This document shows positions 33,660 through 43,593 of a DNA stretch of 64,000 bases, in pieces. The notes beneath the pieces were generated by a model. That model saw only the letters and a list, made by a program, of their open reading frames with translations. It was not told where the DNA came from and ran no database searches. The translations under genes and the position numbers were made by a program. The DNA lies in NCBI GenBank assembly GCA_950097015.1, contig CATNEN010000034.1, forward strand, positions 5,784,501-5,848,500, read 5' to 3'. Origin of the DNA: Macrostomum hystrix (Eukaryota; Platyhelminthes; Macrostomidae). Every line of letters begins with the position of its first letter. The first letter of the stretch is position 1.

Positions 33660-35436
33660 CTAGAGCGACTCTGTCCTGCCCTGGCCGGGTGGCTGTAGGA
33701 CGATTCGCGGAAAAGCCCTGGCGCTGGCCTGACGCTCGTGCGGAGTGACTCTAATGCCGTCCAGATCCTGCAGCCGACGGCCGCACTGCGAGATCACAAA
33801 GTGCCTACGGATATGCGCGGAAGGAGAGAGAGTGCCAGGTTAGGGTTTTTAAACACGCAGTTGTGAAATTCATGTTAGCTAGAATTTAAACCGCTAAAGA
33901 GCTTTTAGATGCAATAAAGCACTTCGATCCAGGCTGTCTCTGTACGCCGATTCCGCGGCGAGGTCACATTTATTCGAGGCGCAGCCGCGGAGAGAAGGCT
34001 TGGGGGCTTGACGTGCAATTTACGCCCTTTAAGGGCCAACCTCATGACATACTATGCCTGACGATGAAAAAGTCAGTTCAGATCAGATGTACACACCTGT
34101 GTGTGTGTCTGTGCACGGTATCTGTGTGCGTGTGTGCTCAGGAGTCAGCGAAATGGGCAGAATTGCCACCAAATCATGCGCCATTGCCCGCAGCCCTCCT
34201 GCAATAAACACAAATCCTTCTCTAACCCCAAATACTTCTCTAATCCCAATTCTTCTCTAATCCTAAATCCTTCTCTAACCCCAAATCCTTCTCTAATCAG
34301 AAATCCTTCTCTAATCATAAATCCTTCTCTAACCCCAAATCCTTCTCTAATCCGAAATCCTTCTCTAACCCCAAATCCTTCTCTAACCCCAAATCCTTCT
34401 CTAATCCCAAATCCTTCTCTAACCCCAAATCCTTCTCTAACCCCAAATCCTTCTCTAACCCCAAATCCTTCTCTACCCGAAATCGTTCTCTAATCCCAAA
34501 TCCTTATCTACCCGAAATCATTCTCTAATCCCAAATCCTTCTCTAACCCCAAATCCTTCTCTAATCACAAATCCTTCTCTAACCCCAAATCCTTCTCTAA
34601 TCCCAAATCCTTATCTACCCGAAATCATTCTCTAATCCTAAATCCTTCTCCACCACCAATAAGCCTCACCTGTAATCCTCGTAGTCACTATAGGAGGCCC
34701 CATTGAAATAGCTGGGCGCGGCCGGATTGTCCATCATAGACAGCGAGCTCAGGCTGGGACAGCAGCGGACCAGCCTGTGAACGCAGTCGGCCAGATTGTG
34801 CAAACTGTTGCGATTGAGCCAAAGCACCCGCAGGCGGGGCAGATTAGGCAGGTGGGCCAGACAGGTGAGCCGGTTGCCATCTAGAACTAGAGTGTCCAGG
34901 CTCGGCAGGCGAGACAGTTCGCGCAGGCTGGCATCGGTCAGGCAGTTGCCAGATAGGTCCAGCTCAGTGATCTGGTTGCTAGGCGGCTGCCACAGCGCCT
35001 GGGCTGAGGCCAGATCAGTGAGGCCGCGGTAGGCGAGCGAGAGGCGCTGAAAGACAAGCGTGATCGAATGAATATGTAAACAGTAAACTGTAAACAGTAA
35101 ACAGTAAACAGTAAACTATAAACAGTAAACTGTAAACAGTAAACTGTAAACAGTAAACTGTAAACAGTAAACTGTAAACAGTAAACTGTAAACAGTAAAC
35201 TGTAAACAGTAAACTGTAAACAGTAAACTGTAAACAGTAAACAGTAAACTGTAAACAGTAAATTCTACACAGACGATAGAAAAAAAACCGAACCCAAGAA
35301 ATTCTTAAGCCCAAATGGAAGCAAGTTGTGGCAATTTATTTCTCCATCAACAATTTTGTATTCTATATTTGTAAACTAATTATTTTTAGTAGTACAATTA
35401 ACAGTTTCTTACGCTCCAAATTAAACTACGCCGCAT
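33660..35436 (-). CDS. LRMDA: LRMDA-like leucine-rich repeat protein
   Basis: Exons 34670-35046 and 33660-33804 are clear: junction GATTACAG|GTGAGG to CCGTAG|GCAC, phase 2. They encode LTDLASAQALWQPPSNQ, repeats LDLSGNCLTDASLRELSRLP, LDTLVLDGNRLTCLAHLPNL and LRVLWLNRNSLHNLADC, then the cap-like MMDNPAAPSYFNGASYSDYE and HFVISQCGRRLQDLDGIRVT. The order resembles LRMDA (C10orf11), a small LRR protein linked to melanocyte differentiation in vertebrates. I propose a 24-nt first exon, 35413-35436 (MRRSLIWS, AGC|GTAAGA), giving about 181 residues. It sits just downstream of AIMP1 with an acceptor (TAGCTTTCTCAG) 10 nt before its ATG. The first exon is an inference; the rest is well supported. Confidence 0.75.
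33935..34205 (+). mobile_element. SINE family 1 copy in an LRMDA intron
   Basis: Begins at GATTCCGCGGCGAGG (the B-box side of the head) and carries GCGCAGCCGCGGAGAGAAGG, a damaged CCTGACGATGAAAAAGTC block and GTGTGTGCTCAGGAGTCAGC. Confidence 0.85.
34205..34655. repeat. 19-20 bp array in an LRMDA intron
   Basis: About 23 copies of AATCCTTCTCTAACCCCAA and variants. It starts directly at the 3' end of the SINE, which suggests expansion from the SINE tail or its target site. Confidence 0.9.
35075..35265. repeat. 14-bp array in LRMDA intron 1
   Basis: About 13 copies of AGTAAACTGTAAAC, near the acceptor at 35047. On the sense strand it reads GTTTACTGTTTACA. Confidence 0.95.
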
Positions 35437-35446
35437 GATGTAACAG

Positions 35447-35456
35447 CTGAGAAAGC
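35447..35456 (-). promoter_or_regulatory. Candidate trans-splice acceptor between AIMP1 and LRMDA
   Basis: The sense strand reads TAGCTTTCTCAG then CTGTTACATC and ATG. It is 109 nt after the AIMP1 stop, with an ATTAAA (possible poly(A) signal) in between. That layout is typical of spliced-leader operons; no SL gene is visible in the window. Confidence 0.4.
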
Positions 35457-35555
35457 TAGTTTGTGTCAATTTGTGATTAACCTAGAGTCACTACTGTTTA
35501 ATAAGTAGACAGGTTCAACTGGTCCATAATGTTCTGGCACAAGGGCAGCATTTGG

Positions 35556-37681
35556 CTAAGAGATCTGGGCCGATTTCAAGGTGGGTGCGCGCACCTCGCC
35601 CTTGCCAGGCACGAGCCATTTGGCGCCGTTGAAACCGGCGAAGCCGTCGGCGTCAACCAGGCAGTGCGGCTTCAGCGTCTCCCAGATCTTCTTCTTAGGA
35701 TTCAGCTGGGCGTCCGGCGGCCGTTCCGACGGGCTCGGAAAACCAGCAACGGCGACGCGATCTCCGGGTGCGGAGCCAGCTGGGGGATTCAAGGGTTCAA
35801 CGGAGCCGGAGGCAGAGGCGCACATGATCATGCCCTCGCTGGAGATGCCGCGCATCTTGGCCGGCTTCAGGTTCAACAGGAAGACGGCAAGGCGGCCTGG
35901 AATGGAATGGAATGCTTTTTGCATATTGAGAATAGTGAAGACTATTGAAGCAGATGGAAGCAGGCAGGTAAGACAGAATAAGACAGAAAACAGATAGGTG
36001 AGACAAAAGCAGACGGAAAACAGACATGTGAGGCAGAAGCAAACGTAAAAGGACAGGTGAGGCAGAAGCAGACAGAAAAAGACAGGTGAGGCAGAAGCAG
36101 AAGGAAAAGGACAGGTGAGACAGAAGAAGACGTAAAAGGTCAGGTCAGTCAGAAGCAAACAGAAAGACAGGTGAGGCAGAAGCAAACAGAAAGACAGGTG
36201 AGGCAGAAGCAAACGTAAAAGGACAGGTGAGGCAGAAGCAGACGGAAAAAGACAGGTGAGGCAGAAGCAAACGTAAAAGGACAGGTGAGGCAGAAGCAAA
36301 CGTAAAAGGACAGGTGAGGCAGAAGCAGACGGAAAAAGACAGGTGAGGCAGAAGCAAACGTAAAAGGACAGGTGAGGCAGAAGCAAACGTAAAAGGACAG
36401 GTGAGGCAGAAGCAGACGGAAAAAGACAGGTGAGGCAGAAGCAAACGTAAAAGGACAGGTGAGGCAGAAGCAGACGGAAAAGACATGTGAGGCAGAAGCA
36501 GACGGAAAACAGACAGGTGAGGCAGAAGCAGACGGAAAAAGACAGGTGAGGCATAAGCAGACGGAAGAAGGCAGTCTGAGATATAACATGACAGCAGCAG
36601 ACGGAAACACAGACAAGATTGTAACGGCAATGGAGGAATGGACTCACCCTGCAATTCGGCGAGTGGCACGTGAGCAGCCAGGCCACTAACAATGGTGCGC
36701 GGCCGATCTTCGCCAACGTCAACAGTTTCAACGTAGAGCGCATCAGCGTCCGGGTGCTTCTCGGCGGACACGATGCGGCCGACGCGCAGGTCGAGTCGGG
36801 TGACGTCTAGGCCGCCATCGGCTGCGGCTGCAGCGGGAGCAGCAGCGGCGGCGGGTGCGGCATCTTTGCCCTTCTTAGCAGCTTGGGCTGGCTTGCCCTG
36901 AGACGAGTCTTTGCCTTTCTCGGCCTGCAAGAAGAGTAAATAAAAAATAATCATCGAATCATTCAGTAGAGTTTATATAACTAAGCTGTTAAAATAGTTG
37001 GTGTTTGAATAGGTCCAGTTGGTGTTTGAATAGGTCCAGTTGGTGTTTGAATAGGTCCAGTTGGTGTTTGAATAGGTCCAGTTGGTGTTTGAATAGGTCC
37101 AGTTGGTGTTTGAATAGGTCCAGTTGGTGTTTGAATAGGTCCAGTTGGTGTTTGAATAGGTCCAGTTGGTGTTTGAATAGGTCCAGTTGGTGTTTGAATA
37201 GGTCCAGTTGGTGTTTGAATAGGTCCAGTTGGTGTTTGAATAGGTCCAGTTGGTGTTTGAATAGGTCCAGTTGGTGTTTGAATAGGTCCAGTTGGTGTTT
37301 GAATAGGTCCATCATTTCAGTTCAGGCAAACATGAATTGTAAAGAATTTTTTCCACAAATTTCGCTTACCTTGGCTGGCTGTTTCTTGTTAGCGTTGCCA
37401 TTAGCCGCCGCAGGCTCAGACTTGGACTCTTCAGCCGGCGCCTTGGCGGCGGGCGCAGGCGCCAGCAGTGGCACCTGGGCAATGCCGTTGTTCATCTGCA
37501 GCCGGACCAGCTGGTCGCGCAGACGGTCGGCTTCGGCGCGCAGTTGAAGATTTTCAGCGGCCAGTTGGACTCGCAGCTGCTTGGCGGCGTCGCCGGATTT
37601 GGAGGCGGCGGCTGCGGTGGCCGCGGACTGCAGCAAAGCGAGCTGGCCGCGAACCTCGGCTAGGAGCTCCTGAGCAGTGGC
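35556..37681 (-). CDS. AIMP1: AIMP1 (EMAP II), aminoacyl-tRNA synthetase complex protein; first exon missing
   Basis: Exons 37370-37681, 36648-36924 and 35556-35896 join in phases 0 and 1. The first encodes a leucine-zipper-like helix ([34 protein letters not shown]) and a lysine/alanine linker. The second has the start of the EMAP II OB fold ([39 protein letters not shown]). The third has [20 protein letters not shown] and ends [15 protein letters not shown] ... [14 protein letters not shown]1 anchors tRNA synthetases in the multisynthetase complex and binds tRNA; its EMAP II part can act as a cytokine in vertebrates. The acceptor at 37682 (TTTTTCAATTTTCAG) shows that an upstream exon with the start codon exists. 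A poor candidate is 39515-39532 (MAIKGK), not relied on. Introns hold 29-bp, 21-bp and 21-bp arrays. Confidence 0.9.
35960..36575. repeat. 29-bp array in an AIMP1 intron
   Basis: About 21 units containing GTGAGGCAGAAGCAGACGG or the variant GTGAGGCAGAAGCAAACGT. The two variants alternate in a higher-order pattern between 36150 and 36480. Artefact frames reach 395 codons on the minus strand. Confidence 0.95.
37000..37315. repeat. 21-bp array, nearly perfect, in an AIMP1 intron
   Basis: About 15 apparently identical copies of a 21-bp unit starting GTTGGTGTTTGAATAGGTCC. No diverged copies were seen, so it is probably recent. Confidence 0.97.
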
Positions 37682-37834
37682 CTGAAAATTGAAAAATTAT
37701 CTGTAATTCAAGGTCGCGTTTTCACTCTAAAATATCGGAATCGGTTTCTAAGGAGGGCTTAGACGGACAAAACATCGGGAAATCCGAAAAGTGAGGAAAT
37801 TCCAGCAAAAAAACTAAGAAGAGAAGTAGCCGAA

Positions 37835-38520
37835 AGCATATGGGAAACAGCCGAAAGCATATGGGAAACAGCCGAAAGCATATGGGAAACAGCCGAAAGC
37901 GTATGGGAAACAGCCGAAAGCATATGGGAAACAGAAGAAAGCATATGGGAAACAACCGAAAGCGTATGGGAAACAGCCGAAAGCATATGGGAAACAGCCG
38001 AAAGCGTATGGGAAACAGCCGAAAGCATATGGGAAACAGAAGAAAGCATATGGGAAACAACCGAAAGCGTATGGGAAACAGCCGAAAGCATATGGGAAAC
38101 AACCGAAAGCGTATGGGAAACAGCCGAAAGCATATGGGAAACAGCCGAAAGAGGATGGCAAACTGCCAAAATAGGATGGCAAACTGTCGAAAGTGTATAC
38201 AAAAATGCTGAAAGAGGATGGGAAACTGTCGAAAGTGTATAGGAAACAACCGAAAGAGGATGGGAAACTGTCGAAAGTGTATAGGAAACAACCGAAAGAG
38301 GATGGGAAACTGTCGAAAGTGTATAGGAAACAACCGAAAGAGGATGGGAAACTGTCGAAAGTGTATAGGAAACAACCGAAAGAGGATGGGAAACTGCCGA
38401 AAGTGTATACGAAACAGCCGAAAGAGGATGGAAAACAGCCGAAAGAGGATGGAAAACAGCCGAAAGAGGATGGAAAACAGCCGAAGGAGAATGGGAATCA
38501 GCCGAAAGAGAATGGGAAAC
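37835..38520. repeat. 21-bp array upstream of AIMP1 exon 2
   Basis: Two halves: 37835-38150 (GAAACAGCCGAAAGCATATG type) and 38200-38520 (GAAACTGTCGAAAGTGTATA alternating with an AGAGGATGG type). It lies in the presumed first intron. Confidence 0.95.
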
Positions 38521-39792
38521 AGCTACAATTCCCAAGTTTCAAATAGTAGGATTATAATTTTCAAAGCAAAAACTTAAGGAAATAATGTTTTTACTGTGTA
38601 CCCGTAAATCATCAACTAACACCGATATAACAAATATATCATTGATTATAATAAGCATTTATTTGTTTCCATTTAACAATTACAACACAGTGGAACGAAC
38701 ACGCAGGATAATATAAAGTATTGTCTGACATCGACCAAAGGAGACCGAGCGAGTGAGAAGGTCCGTATAGCTCTGTTTGCTGAATAACAAAATCTAAAAT
38801 CACCAGACAAAATAATAAAATGAGCTATAACAATAATTTTTTAGTTCAAAATATCTGCACAATGGATATATCTCAAGGGACACAAGATAAGAGTGGAAAG
38901 ACAGATGCATTTTTTCGCTTTTTAGCTCTGAAACCGGACGAAAGTCTACTAATGATAGTAGTAAAACACGATTTCTTCAAATTTAAGAGAAGGAAAGAGA
39001 TGACAAATTTGAATCGAGAAAATAGTTTAAAAAATGGCCGACTTATCTAAAACCAATATAGTTATCAATTATTTTAACAACTAATGCATCATTAAATCAA
39101 TAATTTTTTAGATTCAAAGCAAACAAACCAAGTAGATTGTCAATAGCCACAATAGCTTACTACCAGTAGCTTGTAGTAAAGATATTGCGTCCAGGAATAT
39201 ATATATATAGATATTTAAAAGGACACAAACTAGTTATTTTTATACCTTCTACCTAGCTCTCAGTAAGTAAAAGCAATTTGAAGTTCAGTTTCGGCCCCAA
39301 AGTATATGGCCTAAACGCGTTGACTATTTAATAGATTCCCGACTGATAATTTGATTCGTGTCATTGCCTAGTCAATAGTCTATGGCTAAAATTTTACTGA
39401 CCGGGCCAAGAAGTTAATAACAAAACTAGGTTATAAACCAAGGACTTCTATATAATAGCATCTATAGAAGTCCTTGTTATAAACATTAAAACCACTCTAA
39501 ATCAACAAAATAACCTTGCCCTTTATGGCCATAGACAACTTTCAGGAGGTTTCAAGCAAGGACCGCTTGTAGAATAAGGAAGGACGGGACACTTCGTTTC
39601 TTGAAGTGTCATTGAAGTGAAAATCTGCCTTCAATAAAATTTCCAAGAAACGAAATGCCCCGTCCTACTTCTAGTGGTCCTTGGATTCAAGGCAGCGCCA
39701 TGCCTACGAGCTAATAATAGTGCTTTTCTATTGGCCCTTAAATGGACCTTAAAAAACTAGTGTCTATGATCTTAATAGCCAGCTTCGTACAG
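38521..39792. other. AT-rich region with two inverted repeats
   Basis: Should contain the AIMP1 promoter and first exon, which I could not place. A perfect 13-bp inverted repeat (AAGGACTTCTATA, 39440-39452 and 39463-39475) and a MITE-like palindrome at 39556-39684 are present. 38663-38750 has weak similarity to the 3' part of the family A element at 54273 (GTTTCCATTTAAC ... GACATCGACCAAAGGAGAC). Confidence 0.5.
39556..39684. mobile_element. MITE-like palindrome
   Basis: Inner arms GGACGGGACACTTCGTTTCT and its near-complement AGAAACGAAATGCCCCGTCC, two mismatches over 22 bp; outer arms CAAGGACC and GGTCCTTGG. About 129 bp in total. Confidence 0.6.
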
Positions 39793-41760
39793 TCAAATCA
39801 CGAATGTATCACCGCGACAGCCTCTGCAGCTGTGCAGGGCCAGCTGTTCGCAGGCGCGCGACTCCGGCGACGCGTAGGCGGCCGAATATCGTCCGGTGCC
39901 GTCAGCTAGCAGATTAGGCGCCGATGCGGCGCCAAGAGCTTCAACAGCGGCCGCCTCGCCCGGTGTACAGTCTCGACAGGCCTCTAGATGACGCAGAGCG
40001 CCGGCCTGTTATTGAAGCAACAGACGATGCAGCCTTACCGCTATGGCGACCGCGCCATTGTTGCCAGAGGCGCAGAGAGATGTGCCGATTATGAATAGAC
40101 AACTCCAAGGTGTTATTTGGCGGCTCAGGCGAGAAAGTTGAATCCTGACTGGCCGCCAGCAGGTACAAATGACTGAAAGTGTCAGCCAGATCCGAGCGCA
40201 ACTGTTGCCGCTCCTGCAGCATCAGGTCTAGAGCCTTAGAAGCGCCAGAATAGCTGGACCGCAGGCGGGCACGCCAACCGGCTAGCTCGTCGATCATGAC
40301 CCTGCCGGCTGTGAATTTGCTGCGCCAAACGTCGGCTTCAATAGCCAGACGATCGCGTTCTTCAACTACCTCAGAGCAGCGAGCATTGGCTTCGACTAGT
40401 TGAGCTGATAATTGAACTCGCTCATTGGATAACCGATCTAGCTGGGCCTGCAAGTCCAGGCCTAGGGCGGCAACCAATAGGCGCTTGAGATCGGAGTTGA
40501 CCTTGGCCAGCTCGTCGCAGCGTTTGCGCAGCGTCTCCGGCGTCTCAGTGCCGGCGTCTGCTGGCAACGCTTCCTGGTAATACAACGGTGCAGTTGAGCT
40601 GTCACGACCAGCATTAGGTCTCCTAAGGCGTCTATTGAATGATCATTGTACACGGTCAAATGAAGGATCATTACCATTTCTTCATGGGTCAGTTAAAGGA
40701 TCATTACCTTTCTTCATGGGTTAAAGGATCATTACCTTTCTTCATGGGTCAGTTAAAGGATCATTACCCTTCCTCAGGTAACAATTGAAGGATCATTACC
40801 CTTCCTCAGGTAACAATTGAAGGATCATTACCCTTCCTCAGGTAACAATTGAAGGATCATTACCCTTCCTCAGGTTAACAATTGAAGGATCATTACCCTT
40901 CCTCAGGTAACAATTGAAGGATCATTACCCTTCCTCAGGTAACAATTGAAGGATCATTACCCTTCCTCAGGTTAACAATTGAAGGATCATTACCCTTCCT
41001 CAGGTTAACAATTGAAGGATCATTACCCTTCCTCAGGTTAACAATTGAAGGATCATTACCCTTCCTCAGGTTAACAATTGAAGGATCATTACCCTTCCTC
41101 AGGTAACAATTGAAGGATTATTAGCCCTCTATGATTGGCTAGGAAATTGATTTACCAAATCACCAATCAACTCACGGTAGCGCTAACAGTAGCAGCTCCT
41201 TGAACAGCAGCAGCAGGTCCACCGCTTCCACTGCTATTAAGCAAGCCAACAACTCTACTAGATCTTAGAAAATCTTCCAACAAGCAGGACGTATCCAGGC
41301 TTAGAGCATCAGTTTGCACAGCCACAGATCGACTGTGACGACACGGCCTAACTAGAGCTGTGGGCTTTCCGCTGACGCTGGCGCCGGGAGACGCTGACGA
41401 AGTCAACTGCTGATTGTGAGCTAGCAGCCAAGCCACAGTGGCCGCGTCGGTCTCGTAGGGCACCAACCGTCTAGACCGGATTGAATCCTCGCTACTAGGC
41501 TGGTTGGTCAATTGGAAACGACTGCGCAATGGCAGTGTACCGACGCCATTAGAAATTGTCGGCGACGAAACAGCGGCCACCGTGGCACACTTGTAGGGCT
41601 CGCGTGGCACCTCAGCGACCAGCTTCTTTTTCTTATTTTTAATACTATTGCGACTGTTTTTTAATTGTTTTAGTTCAACATTGTCTTCGTCTGTTAGCGA
41701 GCCGTCCTCATAGTCGGTATCGTTGTCTGCTACACCGAATTGTTGCTCAGTAGCGTGCAT
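39793..41760 (-). CDS. BLZF1: Golgin-45 / BLZF1-like coiled-coil protein
   Basis: Exon 1 is 41176-41760 (ATG, acidic and basic N-terminus, donor ACC|GTGAGT); exon 2 starts at 40573 after TATTACCAG. Exon 2 carries DELAKVNSDLKRLLVAALG, then a long coiled coil (LDRLSNERVQLSAQLVEANA) and DVWRSKFTAGRVMIDELAGW, the pattern of golgin-45, a Golgi protein that works with GRASP55 and Rab2. The C-terminus is less certain: the main frame runs to a stop at 39941, but another frame has GNNGAVAIA and ALRHLEACRDCTPGEAAAVE and ends at TGA 39793. Two micro-introns (40124-40166, 43 nt; 40006-40038, 33 nt) would join it in phase to about 429 residues; both are unproven. Confidence 0.75.
40665..41120. repeat. 32-bp array in BLZF1 intron 1
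   Basis: About 14 copies of a 32-bp unit starting AATTGAAGGATCATTACCCT, more diverged at the exon 2 end. It fills nearly the whole intron. Confidence 0.95.
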
Positions 41761-42490
41761 TCTTCTATATAATCTTGCTAGTTATATCAGCACTCAAGTG
41801 TAGAAACTAGCAAAGTTTGCTGAAACGAAACGCGGGTTGTCTATGGTAAAAGTTGAAAGATAAAAGGCAAGTGTATTTCTATGTTCTATAACGTTATGTC
41901 TATGGTCCGAAGGGACGATAACGGGCACAATATACAAATATTGATACTGCATCCGAATAAAGAAAGTTAGCATAGATGCTTGATATAATAGGAGTCTTTG
42001 ATTTTTAAAGGACGCTAGAAAAATAGTTGTTTTTAAAAATCACTACTTTTTGCTTTAGTAGTCATTGACTTCTCATTCTCATTTCTGAGCCCATAATCTC
42101 TAATTGATCTGTATTTAACAAAGTTACTTTACACAACAAGCAAATTAATTGCGATATATTAATTATTATATATGAAGAGCCTCTTATGTATATGAAGAGG
42201 CTTAAATAAAAAACCGGTATAGAAAATTGGATAAACACTGGCCACTTTTCAATAATAATTGTCCGTTTAATAGGATATAGAACAGGTTACTATCAAACTA
42301 TCAAACTATCATAGTTATGACAAAGGAGACTTTAGCTTTAAGAAACTTTATTATAGTCAGAATTACAGTAAAACAATTTTTACTTAATATATCAAACTGA
42401 AGATAACATGCCCGAATCATATTAATAACAAAAATTTAACAAGCACAATTAAAGTATAAACTAAGAAATTAGTGATTCTTTTGCTGGAGT
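41761..42490. other. AT-rich 5' flank of BLZF1
   Basis: No gene recognised. Expected to contain the BLZF1 promoter. Confidence 0.5.
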
Positions 42491-42494
42491 GAGG

Positions 42495-43555
42495 TCAGTA
42501 ACATTTAGGGTGGGTGGAGTAACAACCGGTAGATTTAGGGCGGGTTTGGTGGGGTAACAGCCGGTAGATTTAGGGCGGGTTTGGTGGGGTAACAGCTGGT
42601 AGATTTAGGGCGGGTTTGGTGGGGTAACAGCCGGTAGATTTAGGGCGGGTTTTGTGGGGTAACAGCTGGTAGATTTAGGGCGGGTTTGGTGGGGTAACAG
42701 CTGGTAGATTTAGGGCGGGTTTGGTGGGGTAACAGCCGGTAGATTTAGGGCGGGTTTTGTGGAGTAACAGCCGGTAGATTTAGGGCGGGTTTGGTGGGGT
42801 AACAGCTGGTAGATTTAGGGTGGTTTTGGTGGGGTAACAGCCGGTAGATTTAGGGCGGGTTTGGTGGGGTAACAGCTGGTAGATTTAGGGTGGTTTTGGT
42901 GGGGTAACAGCCGGTAGATTTAGGGCGGGTTTGGTGGGGTAACAGCTGGTAGATTTAGGGTGGTTTTGGTGGGGTAACAGCCGGTAGACTTAGGGCGGGT
43001 TTGGTGGGGTAACAGCTGGTAGATTTAGGGCGGGTTTGGTGGGGTAACAGCTGGTAGATTTAGGGCGGGTTTGGTGGGGTAACAGCTGGTAGATTTAGGG
43101 TGGTTTTGGTGGGGTAACAGCTGGTAGATTTAGGGTGGTTTTGGTGGGGTAACAGCTGGTAGATTTAGGGCGGGTTTGGTGGGATAACAGCCAGTAGATT
43201 TAGGGCGGGTTTGGTGGGGTAAAAGTTGTGTAGATTTAGGGTGGTTTTGGTGGGGTAACAGCTGGTAGATTTAGGGTGGTTTTGGTGGGGTAACAGCTGG
43301 TAGATTTAGGGTGGTTTTGGTGGGGTAACAGCTGGTAGATTTAGGGTGGTTTTGGTGGGGTAACAGCTGGTAGATTTAGGGCGGTTTTGGTGGGGTAACA
43401 GCTGGTAGATTTAGGGTGGTTTTGGTGGGGTAACAGCTGGCAGATTTAGGGTGGTTTTGGTGGGGTAACAGCTCGTAGATTTAGGGTGGTTTTGGTGGGG
43501 TAACAGCTCGTAGATTTAGGGTGGTTTTAGTGGGGTAACAGCCGGTAGACATTCC
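42495..43555. repeat. 35-bp G-rich array downstream of COPS6
   Basis: About 30 copies of a 35-bp unit with GGGCGGGTTTGGTGGGG (left half) or GGGTGGTTTTGGTGGGG (right half). It ends about 40 bp before the COPS6 stop codon, so it may fall in the 3' UTR. Each unit has four runs of two or more G. Confidence 0.95.
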
Positions 43556-43593
43556 AACGCATTACAAGCCCAGGGGTAAGCAAATTAAAGCAA

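Noticed and set aside
35556-36954. Single long minus-strand frames (395 and 269 codons) joining AIMP1 exons through the intron
   Set aside because: The middle is the 29-bp array; the splice sites and AIMP1 alignment show it is intron.
38820-39050. 76-codon plus-strand ORF
   Set aside because: AT-rich composition, no homology and no support from context.
39515-39532. Tiny first exon of AIMP1 (MAIKGK)
   Set aside because: Phase fits but the donor (GTTATT) is poor and an 18-nt match is expected by chance.
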